Part shown: piece by piece, positions 1-7,143 of the stretch
How the letters are laid out: each line of letters begins with the position of its first letter
Numbering within the stretch: position 1 is the first letter of the stretch
NCBI GenBank assembly: GCA_007116445.1
Contig: SKIM01000077.1
Location: forward strand, 1 to 11,499
DNA from: Natronohydrobacter sp.
GTDB taxonomy: Bacteria > Pseudomonadota > Alphaproteobacteria > Rhodobacterales > Rhodobacteraceae
Direction: 5' to 3'
DNA: 11,499 bases
Notes under the pieces: generated by a model
The model's input: only the letters and a program-made list of their open reading frames with translations
Told to the model about the DNA's origin: nothing
Database searches by the model: none
Translations under genes and position numbers: made by a program

Positions 1-1386
1 ACGGACCGGGTGCATCTGGGCAAGGATCGCAGCACTGAGGCGGCTTTCGTGGAAGCACGGCGCTCGAATGACACGGGCTTCCTGGTGCAGGAGCTGGACA
101 GCGGCGGCTTCGGGTTTTCTTTCACGCGCTCAGTGCGGCAGGGCAATGAAGTGCTGGGCGTGGTCACTGTCGCAGCCGATCTGTTGAAATTCGAGCGCAG
201 CTGGGCGGGTTTTGCGGATGCTGTGGCGCTGATGGACTCCAGCGGGCGGATCATCCTTGCGACCGAGCCGCGCTGGCGGGGTCGTTCGCTGGACGAGGCT
301 CTGGCGTTGCGCGATGCACCTTCGGCCATTGCGCGCGCGCTGCGCGTCACGGCAGACTGGGCGCAGACCCCGCCGGATGCTTTTGTGCGCGGCGAAGCGG
401 TGCTGCGCTCGGAAGTGCGGGTGCCGTTCCGGGGCTGGCGGCTGGTCAGTTTCACCCGCTACGATTCGGTGCGCGAAAGCGTCAATGCCGCGATCGCGCT
501 GATGCTGACCGGTTTCGCGCTGCTGCTGGCCTTCGTGTTCTATATCCTGAGCCGCCGCGCGTATTCGCAATCGGCGGCCTTTCAGCAGGAAAGCCGCGAT
601 CTGCGCGCCCTCAATATCCGGTTGCAGCGCGAGATTGCGGCGCGGCTGCGGATGCAGAAGGATCTGGCCGTGGCCGAACAGACGCTGGCGCAATCGTCCA
701 AGCTGGCCAGTCTGGGCGAGATGTCAGCCTCGGTCAGCCATGAGCTGAATCAGCCGCTGGCGGCGATGAAAACCTATCTGGCGGGCGCGAGGCTGCTCTT
801 GCGCGCCAAGCGGTCCGAGGAGGCGCTGGCCTCATTCCAGCGCATCGATGATCTGATCGACCGGATGGGCACGATTGCGCGCACGCTGAAATCCTTCGCG
901 CGCAAGGGCGGCGAGGCATTTGCCCCGATTGATCTGCGCACCTGTCTGGCCGATGCGCTGACGATGATGGAGCCGTTGCTGCGCGACAGCCGGGTGTTGG
1001 TGGTGCGCACCGTGCCGCCCGCGCCGGTCATGGTGATGGGCGACACGGTGCGCATTGAGCAGGTGATCCTGAACCTGGTGAGCAATGCCGTGGATGCGAC
1101 TGCGGGGGCCAATAGTCCGCAGATCGATATCATCATCAGCGAAGGCGAGACGGCCAAGCTGAGCGTGCGCGACAATGGCACGGGGATTTCCGATCTCGAC
1201 AATCTGTTCGAGCCGTTTTTCACAACCAAAGCCGCAGGCGAGGGCGTGGGGCTGGGGCTTGCGATTTCATCGGGGATCGTGAAGGATCACGGAGGGCGGC
1301 TGACAGCGGTCAACCCGCCCGAAGGCGGTGCACTTTTCGAGGTGGAACTGCCCCGCTACGGGGTGCAGCAAGATGCCGCCGAATAA
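1..1386 (+). CDS. dctB: DctB-like C4-dicarboxylate sensor histidine kinase (5' partial)
   Basis: This is the C-terminal 461 residues of a membrane sensor kinase. The frame is open to the first base, so the true start lies outside the window; the GTG at 10 is not a convincing start. Visible order: the end of a periplasmic sensor domain (about residues 1-160), one transmembrane helix (about 163-185), a coiled-coil linker (about 195-235), the dimerisation/phosphoacceptor helix with SHELNQPLAAM (His at visible residue 247), and an ATPase domain with N-box (Asn362 in LNLVSNAVDAT), DNGTGI, FEPFFTTK and GVGLGLAIS. All catalytic boxes are intact. In the DctB family the periplasmic domain binds C4-dicarboxylates and the kinase phosphorylates DctD, which is encoded just downstream and supports this name. 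The dicarboxylate ligand is inferred from family resemblance and the partner gene; the ligand-binding half is mostly missing here, so another substrate is possible. Confidence 0.85.
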   Translation, partial: TDRVHLGKDRSTEAAFVEARRSNDTGFLVQELDSGGFGFSFTRSVRQGNEVLGVVTVAADLLKFERSWAGFADAVALMDSSGRIILATEPRWRGRSLDEALALRDAPSAIARALRVTADWAQTPPDAFVRGEAVLRSEVRVPFRGWRLVSFTRYDSVRESVNAAIALMLTGFALLLAFVFYILSRRAYSQSAAFQQESRDLRALNIRLQREIAARLRMQKDLAVAEQTLAQSSKLASLGEMSASVSHELNQPLAAMKTYLAGARLLLRAKRSEEALASFQRIDDLIDRMGTIARTLKSFARKGGEAFAPIDLRTCLADALTMMEPLLRDSRVLVVRTVPPAPVMVMGDTVRIEQVILNLVSNAVDATAGANSPQIDIIISEGETAKLSVRDNGTGISDLDNLFEPFFTTKAAGEGVGLGLAISSGIVKDHGGRLTAVNPPEGGALFEVELPRYGVQQDAAE

Positions 1387-1471
1387 CGTGGATGTGTTGC
1401 CCGGACGCTTGCGCGACCGCGCGGATCTGGACCATTGGGCGCAAGCTGCTGGAAGGGAAACTTGGCCATGA
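1373..1471 (+). CDS. Possible 32-codon ORF bridging dctB and dctD
   Basis: An ATG at 1373 opens a 32-residue frame that overlaps the last 14 bases of dctB and ends with TGA at 1469-1471. That stop overlaps the dctD start codon in an ATGA arrangement. The predicted peptide starts MPPNNVDVLPG and is charged, with no membrane segment or recognised motif. A G-rich stretch (GGGGTG, about 1360-1365) lies a suitable distance upstream but is itself inside dctB. The perfect fit between the two genes suggests either a small coupled peptide that carries ribosomes from dctB to dctD, or a frame open by chance in 81 bp of GC-rich DNA. Nothing in its composition proves translation. Confidence 0.25.
   Translation: MPPNNVDVLPGRLRDRADLDHWAQAAGRETWP
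1451..1457 (+). promoter_or_regulatory. Ribosome binding site of dctD
   Basis: GGAAGGG lies 10 bases before the ATG at 1468. It decides the start: the frame is open further upstream, to 1435, but the upstream codons have no such site and would add residues before the receiver domain that do not resemble the family. Confidence 0.65.
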
Positions 1472-2799
1472 GCCGTCAGATGCGTGTCGCGATAGTCGAT
1501 GACGAACAGGATATGCGCCAGTCGATCAGCCAATGGCTGGCGCTGTCAGGCTTTTCCACGGAAACCTATGCCGACGGGCAGGAAGCGCTGGCGGCAATCG
1601 GGGCGGATTTTCCCGGTGTGGTGATCACCGATATCCGCATGCCCAATCTCGACGGGATGGCGCTTCTGAAAAAACTCGTGGCGCTGGACAGCACGATTCC
1701 GGTGATCATGATCACCGGGCACGGGGATGTGCCGCTTGCCGTCGAAGCGATGCGCCTGGGCGCGTTCGACTTTCTTGAAAAGCCGTTCAACCCGGAGAAA
1801 ATGATGACCATGGCGCAAAAGGCGGTAAAGAAGCGCAGCCTTGCGCTGGAAGCGCGGGCGCTGCGCAGCGAATTGTCCGATGCGGGCAGCATCATGAAGC
1901 GTCTGGTGGGCGCGTCGGATGTGATGCAGCGGCTGCGCGAGGATATTCTCGATATCGGGCAGGCTGATGGCCATGTTCTGATCGATGGCGAAACGGGCAC
2001 GGGCAAGACATTGGTGGCCCATGCCCTGCATGCTGTCGGCAATCGGGCGGCGCGGCCTCTGGTGACGATCAGTTGCGCGGGCCAGAGCGACGAGACATTG
2101 TCGGCGCGACTCTTCGGCGCAGGCGAGGCCAGCACTGGCAAGCCGCTGGTCGAGGAGGGGCGTGGCGGCACGCTGGTTCTTGAAGATGTCGAAAGCCTGT
2201 CCGAGGGGATGCAGGCGCGGATCGTGGCCTTCATCAATGATCAGGGCATGCCGCCGGAAACCCGCGTCGTTGCGGTCTGCAACACGCATCGCGCTGATCA
2301 GACCATTGAGGATGCCCTGCGCCCTGATCTGTTCTACCGGCTCAGCGCGCACAAGATCACCTTGCCGCCGCTGAGGATGCGGGGCGAGGATATTCTGGCG
2401 CTTTTCAGCAGCTATCTGGAGCAATTCGCCGAAGAATATGGCTGCCCCAAGCCCGAGCTGTCCATGCCCGAGGCGGCACAGCTGTTGCAGGCGCCATGGC
2501 CGGGCAATGTGCGCCAGTTGGTCAATATTGCCGAACGGGCGGTGTTGCAGTCACGTCGCGAGGACAGCGCGCTGATGTCGCTGATCATGGCGGATAATGA
2601 AGCCTCTGACGAAGCCATGACGACCGAAGGCAAGCCGTTGAAAGATCACGTCGAAGCCTTCGAGCGCATGTTGATCGACAATACCATGCGTCGTCACAAG
2701 GGCTCGATCACTGCCGTGATGGAAGAGCTGCGCCTGCCGCGCCGGACATTGAACGAGAAGATGGCGAAATACGGTCTGGTGCGCGGCGATTACGTTTAA
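1468..2799 (+). CDS. dctD: DctD-like AAA+ response regulator lacking the GAFTGA loop
   Basis: A 443-residue NtrC-family regulator and the probable partner of the DctB-like kinase upstream. The receiver (about residues 5-120) has acidic pair D11/D12, phosphoacceptor D55 (VITDIRMP), T83 and K105. The AAA+ domain (about 145-375) has an intact Walker A, GETGTGKT at 174-181, arginine-finger region RPDLFYRL, LPPLRMRGEDI, and the sensor II segment PWPGNVRQL. A Fis-type helix-turn-helix ends the protein (about 395-440). Two features are odd. Between LFG (215-217) and GGT (233-235) the sequence is AGEASTGKPLVEEGR, so the GAFTGA loop that bEBPs use to contact sigma-54 is absent and the segment is several residues short. 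Walker B reads LVLEDVES instead of the usual LFLDEIES, swapping the acidic pair. Rhodobacter capsulatus NtrC is known to lack GAFTGA and to work with housekeeping RNA polymerase; by analogy this protein may do the same. The dct assignment rests on the kinase pairing and overall similarity. Confidence 0.82.
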   Translation: MSRQMRVAIVDDEQDMRQSISQWLALSGFSTETYADGQEALAAIGADFPGVVITDIRMPNLDGMALLKKLVALDSTIPVIMITGHGDVPLAVEAMRLGAFDFLEKPFNPEKMMTMAQKAVKKRSLALEARALRSELSDAGSIMKRLVGASDVMQRLREDILDIGQADGHVLIDGETGTGKTLVAHALHAVGNRAARPLVTISCAGQSDETLSARLFGAGEASTGKPLVEEGRGGTLVLEDVESLSEGMQARIVAFINDQGMPPETRVVAVCNTHRADQTIEDALRPDLFYRLSAHKITLPPLRMRGEDILALFSSYLEQFAEEYGCPKPELSMPEAAQLLQAPWPGNVRQLVNIAERAVLQSRREDSALMSLIMADNEASDEAMTTEGKPLKDHVEAFERMLIDNTMRRHKGSITAVMEELRLPRRTLNEKMAKYGLVRGDYV

Positions 2800-2809
2800 T
2801 GCCCGGGGT

Positions 2810-2849
2810 CGCGGCGCGCATGAAATTGGCGCTCTGCCCGCGTAGTTTT
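2810..2849 (+). terminator. Candidate terminator after dctD
   Basis: Eleven bases after the dctD stop, CGCGG (2810-2814) pairs with CCGCG (2838-2842). An inner stem GCGC (2816-2819)/GCGC (2829-2832) closes a nine-base loop, with a small asymmetric bulge between the stems. TAGTTTT follows at 2843-2849, a short U-rich tail. The stem is imperfect, so this is a plausible but not certain intrinsic terminator separating dctD from the rne promoter. Confidence 0.4.
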
Positions 2850-2869
2850 GCATAACGGTAAAAACACTC

Positions 2870-2899
2870 TTGGCTTTTGCGGCCGATCCCCTCTATGCT
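2870..2899 (+). promoter_or_regulatory. Probable sigma-70-type promoter of rne
   Basis: TTGGCT (2870-2875) and TATGCT (2894-2899) are separated by 18 bases and stand downstream of the dctD terminator candidate, in the only gap before rne. Transcription would begin near 2905-2907. No operator-like dyad is evident over the promoter. Confidence 0.55.
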
Positions 2900-2905
2900 A
2901 GGGAT

Positions 2906-3284
2906 GTAAAGGCGTCTCTGCCAGTGGCCGAGCACCCGAACGAATTTCGCTGCATGGGCTGACGGACGTATTGCGTCATATGTCGCACAGGCAGATGGAT
3001 CGGCCGCAAGGCCGCAAGCGCCCGGACGCTCTGTTGTTGGAGTGGCGGGCAGACACATCTTCGCCGCGCTTGCGCGGTGCATCAGGAACTGCGATGACGG
3101 CTGCAAGACCTATCCCGCCCCGGACCACGCCAGGACATGATCCTGCGCTTTGGTCGCGCCGGGGCGTGCGCGGCAAGCTGTCACCCGCTCAGACAAGTCA
3201 CGCCATTTTGCCAGCGGCTCCGCCGGGTACCCATGACAGGGTGCTGCGGGGTCGTGCTGGCGCAGTGGCGCGCATTGGATTTAC
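2906..3284 (+). promoter_or_regulatory. Long 5' untranslated leader of rne (about 380 nt)
   Basis: No convincing gene lies between the proposed start point and the rne ATG; the one frame open here (from 2971) runs into rne out of frame and has a random-looking, Arg/Pro-rich composition. The leader holds hairpin-forming sequences, including TGACG (2960-2964)/CGTCA (2974-2978) and a tight GC hairpin at 3062-3079, where CCGCGC and GCGCGG flank TT. In Escherichia coli the rne mRNA also has a long leader (361 nt) through which RNase E controls its own mRNA level. That a similar control acts here is inference from the length and position alone. No strong Shine-Dalgarno sequence precedes the ATG at 3285. 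Confidence 0.45.
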
Positions 3285-6170
3285 ATGGCACAGAAAATGC
3301 TCATCGATGCCACTCATGCGGAAGAAACCCGCGTTGTGGTGGTTGACGGAAACAAGGTCGAGGAATTCGACTTCGAAACAGCCTCGCGGCGCCAGCTGGC
3401 AGGCAATATCTATCTCGCAAAAGTAACACGGGTCGAGCCATCGCTGCAGGCGGCTTTCGTCGATTACGGCGGCAACCGGCACGGTTTCCTCGCCTTCAAC
3501 GAGATCCATCCCGATTACTACCAGATTCCGGCCGCCGACCGCGCGGCGCTTCTGGCCGAGGAGCGCGCGCTCGTCAATGATGGCGACGATGATGACGCAG
3601 AGAGCAAATCCGCCCGTGGCGGCAAATCGGTGCAGCGTTCGTCCTCGCGGCGCAGATCGGGGGCCAAGGCTGAACGCGCCACTGCACCGGATCAGGTGGA
3701 ATCGCGCGATATTGCCGGGATGGATATTGTCGAGCCGGAAGAGGGGGGCAGTCTGCTTGTCTCTGAACCGTTCGGCACGACTGATTCTGATACGGCAGAG
3801 GACTTGGCCGCAGCTGAAAACGGCGATTTCACGCCGGACATGCCCGAGGCGGACCCAGTCGATGACAGTGGTGACACACGGCCCGAGGCCGAGACCAGCG
3901 CGCCAGATGAGCCCTACCGCGCTGCAGATCACGCTGCAGATATCGACGACCGTATCGAAGCCGTGTCCGAGGGTGACCCGGTGGAAGAGGAGCGTTCGCG
4001 CCGCAAGCCACGCATGCGCCGCTACAAGATCCAGGAAGTCATCAAGGTGCGCCAGATCATGCTGGTGCAGGTGGTCAAGGAAGAACGCGGCAACAAGGGC
4101 GCGGCGCTGACCACTTATCTGTCGCTTGCCGGGCGGTATTGTGTGCTGATGCCCAACACGGCACGCGGCGGCGGGATCAGCCGCAAGATCACCAATGCGG
4201 CCGACCGCCAGAAGCTCAAGGCGATCGCAAGCGAAATCAAGGTGCCGGAAGGGGCCGGGCTGATCGTGCGCACAGCGGGCGCGAATCGCACCAAGGCCGA
4301 GATCAAGCGGGATTATGAATATCTCTTGCGGCTCTGGGAGCAGATCCGCGATCTGACGCTGAAATCCATCGCACCGACGCCGATCTATGAAGAGGGCGAC
4401 CTGATCAAGCGCACGATCCGCGATCTGTACAACAAGAGTATCGACGAGGTTCTGGTCGAGGGTGAGGTGGGTTACCGCACGGCCAAGGATTTCATGAAAA
4501 TGATCATGCCGTCGCATGCCAAGAACGTGAAATTCTATTCGGACCCGCAGCCGCTTTTCGCGCGCTATCAGGTGGAAAGCTATCTGGCGGCGATGTTCAA
4601 TCCGGTCGTACAGCTTCCCTCGGGCGGCTATATCGTGATCGGCATCACCGAAGCGCTGGTGGCGATCGACATCAACTCGGGCCGTGCAACGCGCGAAGGC
4701 TCGATCGAGGATACGGCGGTCAAGACCAATCTTGAAGCCGCAGCCGAGATTGCGCGCCAGCTGCGTTTGCGCGATCTCGCTGGTTTGATCGTGATCGACT
4801 TCATCGACATGGAAGAGCGCAAGAACAACGCCGCTGTCGAGAAGATGCTGAAAGACAAGCTGAAAAATGACCGCGCGCGGATCCAGGTCGGGCGGATTTC
4901 GGGCTTCGGCCTGCTGGAGATGAGCCGACAGCGCCTGCGGCCCGGCATGCTGGAAGCGACGACCCAGCCTTGCCCGCATTGCCATGGCACCGGGTTGATC
5001 CGGTCGGATGACAGTGTCGGTCTGACCGTGCTGCGGCAGATCGAGGAAGAAGGCACGCGCGGGCGCTCGCGCGAGGTTCTGGTGCGTGCACCAGCGGCGG
5101 TGGTGAATTTCATCATCAATTCCAAGCGCGAACATCTGGCCCAGATCGAGGCGCGCTTTGACATGGCCGTCCGGCTGGAAGCGGATCCGCGCATGATCAG
5201 CCCGGATTTCGAGATCGAGAAATTCAAGACGGCGACGCGGGTGCCAGTGCGCCCATCAGAAGTGGTGTCGATCAGCACGACGATGATGCCGGAGCTCGAA
5301 GAAGACGAGCCGGAGGTGATCGCGCCCGAGGAAGACGTGGAAGAGGCCAGCGATGCGGCCCCTGAGGCGAAGTCCGACAGTGATGAGCAGCCCCGCAAGA
5401 AGCGGCGTCGGCGTCGGCGCAAGCGCGGTGGTGGCCAGAATGGCGAAGAAACCGCAACTTCCGAGACAGCGGAGACAGCGGCGGACGACCCGGCGCCGGC
5501 CGACCCCACGCCTGATGCGCCTGTAGCCGAGGTCGCTGCCGCAGAGCCAGTGGTGGAAGACGCGGCGGAGCCCGCAGCCAAGCCCAAACCCAAGCGGACG
5601 CGCAGCCGCAAATCCACTGCGAAATCTGACACCGAAGCGCCCGAGGCCGCAGCTGAAGAGGCCGCGCCCGCAGCAGAGGCTCCGGCCAAGAAAACCCGGT
5701 CGCGGCGCAAGCCAAAAGCCGAGAAAGCGGCAGAAGAGGATACAAGCGCTGCTGCCTTGGTCACCGATACGCGCCCGGTCGATGATGCGGCGGTCACAGA
5801 GCCGGCAGGTGAAGCGCTCGTGGTGCAGGGGGAAACGGCTCTGGCGCCCGTTGGCGCGGTCGACCTCGTGCCCGACGCTGTGCCCGCAGCGGCGCTGGAT
5901 GCGGTGGAACCCGTCATATCCACTGCATCGGAGCCCGTCGCCGTGAGCGAAGCCGTCACCGAAGCAGAGCCGGCGGCAGCGCCTTCGCCTTCGCCTGAGA
6001 CTGTCGCGCCCTCCGAGCCAGAAGCGGCTGCCGCATCGGAGCCTGAGGCCGCGCCTGAACCAGAGCCTGCGACAGCGCCCCGGTCTGAGCCAGAGGCCAC
6101 GCCGCAGGCGACCGAAGCCCCGAGCGCGCCTCAGAAGAAACGGCGCGGATGGTGGTCGGTCAATTCCTGA
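3285..6170 (+). CDS. rne: Ribonuclease E (endoribonuclease, RNA degradosome scaffold)
   Basis: A 961-residue RNase E, the endonuclease that starts mRNA decay and matures stable RNAs. The start MAQKMLIDA is typical of alphaproteobacterial RNase E. The S1 region starts at about residue 35 (GNIYLAKVTRVEPSLQAAFVDYG) and is interrupted by an acidic, low-complexity insert at about 85-240, resuming at RYKIQEVIKVRQ. Catalytic aspartates are D462 (AIDINSGRATR) and D505 (IVIDFIDM); zinc-link cysteines are C563 and C566 (CPHC). Their mutual spacing equals E. coli D303, D346 and C404, so the net 159 extra residues all precede D462. The C-terminal third (about 665-961) is a disordered Ala/Pro/Glu scaffold with a basic PRKKRRRRRRKRGGG patch at about 703, likely RNA-binding. 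It ends in KKRRGWWSVNS; a GWW motif at this place binds PNPase in Caulobacter RNase E. Transcribed alone from its own promoter, with a hairpin after the stop. Confidence 0.97.
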   Translation: MAQKMLIDATHAEETRVVVVDGNKVEEFDFETASRRQLAGNIYLAKVTRVEPSLQAAFVDYGGNRHGFLAFNEIHPDYYQIPAADRAALLAEERALVNDGDDDDAESKSARGGKSVQRSSSRRRSGAKAERATAPDQVESRDIAGMDIVEPEEGGSLLVSEPFGTTDSDTAEDLAAAENGDFTPDMPEADPVDDSGDTRPEAETSAPDEPYRAADHAADIDDRIEAVSEGDPVEEERSRRKPRMRRYKIQEVIKVRQIMLVQVVKEERGNKGAALTTYLSLAGRYCVLMPNTARGGGISRKITNAADRQKLKAIASEIKVPEGAGLIVRTAGANRTKAEIKRDYEYLLRLWEQIRDLTLKSIAPTPIYEEGDLIKRTIRDLYNKSIDEVLVEGEVGYRTAKDFMKMIMPSHAKNVKFYSDPQPLFARYQVESYLAAMFNPVVQLPSGGYIVIGITEALVAIDINSGRATREGSIEDTAVKTNLEAAAEIARQLRLRDLAGLIVIDFIDMEERKNNAAVEKMLKDKLKNDRARIQVGRISGFGLLEMSRQRLRPGMLEATTQPCPHCHGTGLIRSDDSVGLTVLRQIEEEGTRGRSREVLVRAPAAVVNFIINSKREHLAQIEARFDMAVRLEADPRMISPDFEIEKFKTATRVPVRPSEVVSISTTMMPELEEDEPEVIAPEEDVEEASDAAPEAKSDSDEQPRKKRRRRRRKRGGGQNGEETATSETAETAADDPAPADPTPDAPVAEVAAAEPVVEDAAEPAAKPKPKRTRSRKSTAKSDTEAPEAAAEEAAPAAEAPAKKTRSRRKPKAEKAAEEDTSAAALVTDTRPVDDAAVTEPAGEALVVQGETALAPVGAVDLVPDAVPAAALDAVEPVISTASEPVAVSEAVTEAEPAAAPSPSPETVAPSEPEAAAASEPEAAPEPEPATAPRSEPEATPQATEAPSAPQKKRRGWWSVNS
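3920..3941 (+). repeat. 12-bp-period direct repeat inside the RNase E insert
   Basis: CGCTGCAGAT occurs at 3920-3929 and again at 3932-3941, separated by two bases. The 12-bp period keeps the frame and duplicates an Ala-Ala-Asp unit (AADHAADI). It lies inside the acidic insert of the S1 region and looks like a recent small tandem duplication. Confidence 0.8.
6012..6098 (+). repeat. Degenerate Ser-Glu-Pro-Glu-Ala repeats in the RNase E tail
   Basis: From about residue 910 the protein repeats SEPEA-like units (SEPEAAAASEPEAAPEPEP, then SEPEA again). At DNA level these are near-copies of gagcc(a/t)ga(a/g)gc, with two CCTTCG copies just upstream (about 5981-5994). Such low-complexity coding repeats are typical of disordered RNase E scaffolds and are likely to vary in copy number between strains. 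Confidence 0.65.
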
Positions 6171-6177
6171 ACCAGTG

Positions 6178-6212
6178 ACAGATCAGGTCGCCTGCAAAGC
6201 GGCCTGATCTGT
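6178..6212 (+). terminator. Strong hairpin after rne
   Basis: Starting eight bases after the rne stop, ACAGATCAGG (6178-6187) pairs perfectly with CCTGATCTGT (6203-6212). Pairing continues inward to 6191/6199 with one G-T wobble, giving a 14-bp stem and a seven-base loop (CTGCAAA). Only TTCGGG follows, so there is no U-tract. It can act as a weak terminator or as a 3' end stabiliser; the stem itself is clear. Confidence 0.65.
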
Positions 6213-6323
6213 TCGGGCTGCGACATAGCTTCGCAGCGCACGGGATCGTGACGGACATGGCGATGACGTGCGCGCAAGGGACGCGTATCTGTTGGGCGGA
6301 CGAGACAGGGCAGGAACAGCATC

Positions 6324-7076
6324 ATGTTTGGAATTGACGTTTTCGATGCGGGGCTGATCCTGGCGCTGAGCATAGCTTTTGGCGCCGGCATCCTGTCTTT
6401 CCTGTCGCCCTGCGTCTTGCCAATCGTGCCACCCTATCTGGCCTATATGGGCGGGATTTCCATGAATGACCTGACGGCCGAAGGTCGCGCGTCGCGCCGC
6501 GCGATCCTGCCTGCGCTGTTTTTTTTCATGGGGCTGTCAACGGTTTTCCTGCTTCTGGGCTTTACCGCCTCGACCATGGGGCATCTGTTCTTGCGCAATG
6601 CGGAACTTTTCGGGCGGATCGCCGGGGTTGTGGTGATTGTTTTCGGGCTGCATTTTCTGGGCGCGTTCCGTATCCCCTTTCTGATGCGCGAAGCGCGGAT
6701 TGATGCAGGCGACCGAGGCGGATCCGCCTTCGGAGCCTATGTGCTGGGGCTGGCCTTTGCCTTCGGCTGGACGCCCTGCATCGGTCCGGTTCTGGGCGCG
6801 ATCCTGACCATGGCAGCAACTGAAGCGACCGTGACGCGCGGCACGGCGATGCTGGGCGTCTATGCGCTGGGGCTGGGCTTGCCCTTCCTGCTCGCCGCGA
6901 TCTTCGTGCAGCGCTCGATGGGGGTGATGAACCGGCTCAAGCGCCATTTGGGCATGATCGAGAAGGTCATGGGCCTGATGCTGATCGCAGTCGGGGTAGC
7001 TTTGGTCACAGGGGCGTTTTCGGCCTTCAGCTGGTGGCTGCTCGAGACTTTCCCGATCATGCAGCGGATCGGTTGA
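6324..7076 (+). CDS. ccdA: CcdA-type cytochrome c biogenesis thiol-disulfide transporter
   Basis: A 250-residue polytopic membrane protein of the CcdA/DsbD transmembrane family. It passes reducing equivalents from cytoplasmic thioredoxin across the inner membrane to periplasmic thiol proteins that keep apocytochrome c haem-binding cysteines reduced. Six hydrophobic segments are visible (about 10-30, 60-82, 97-115, 136-160, 167-190 and 212-235). The redox cysteines are C30 in SFLSPCVLPIVPPYLAYMGG and C152 in GWTPCIGPVLGA, each in the conserved Pro-Cys context of helices 1 and 4. The length is normal for CcdA and there is no DsbD-like periplasmic domain. AGGA at 6312-6315 precedes the ATG by eight bases. 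It lies 153 bp after rne beyond a strong hairpin, so it is probably a separate transcription unit, although no clear promoter was found. It converges with the DUF1489 gene across 67 bp. Confidence 0.92.
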   Translation: MFGIDVFDAGLILALSIAFGAGILSFLSPCVLPIVPPYLAYMGGISMNDLTAEGRASRRAILPALFFFMGLSTVFLLLGFTASTMGHLFLRNAELFGRIAGVVVIVFGLHFLGAFRIPFLMREARIDAGDRGGSAFGAYVLGLAFAFGWTPCIGPVLGAILTMAATEATVTRGTAMLGVYALGLGLPFLLAAIFVQRSMGVMNRLKRHLGMIEKVMGLMLIAVGVALVTGAFSAFSWWLLETFPIMQRIG

Positions 7077-7143
7077 ACCCAGAGAGCCATTTCGCCGTGA
7101 CGCGCGGCCATCACAGCGCATGTTCGGCCTGAGAAAATGCCGC

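Noticed and set aside
2800..2900. Sigma-54 (-24/-12) promoter near the regulator gene
   Set aside because: No TGGCAC-N5-TTGC arrangement with proper spacing was found; the region fits a -35/-10 promoter instead.
2971..3426. 151-codon plus-strand frame upstream of rne
   Set aside because: TTG start, no ribosome site, random-looking Arg/Pro-rich protein, and it runs about 140 bp into rne in another frame. The region fits an untranslated leader better.
3198..5135. 645-codon minus-strand frame opposite rne
   Set aside because: It is antisense to a certain RNase E gene; long reverse frames are expected in GC-rich DNA, and its protein has no recognisable family, with His/Arg/Leu-rich composition.
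4628..6100. 490-codon minus-strand frame rich in Ser, Ala and Gly
   Set aside because: It mirrors the Glu/Ala/Pro-rich tail of RNase E; the repeat-like protein is a shadow of that coding bias.
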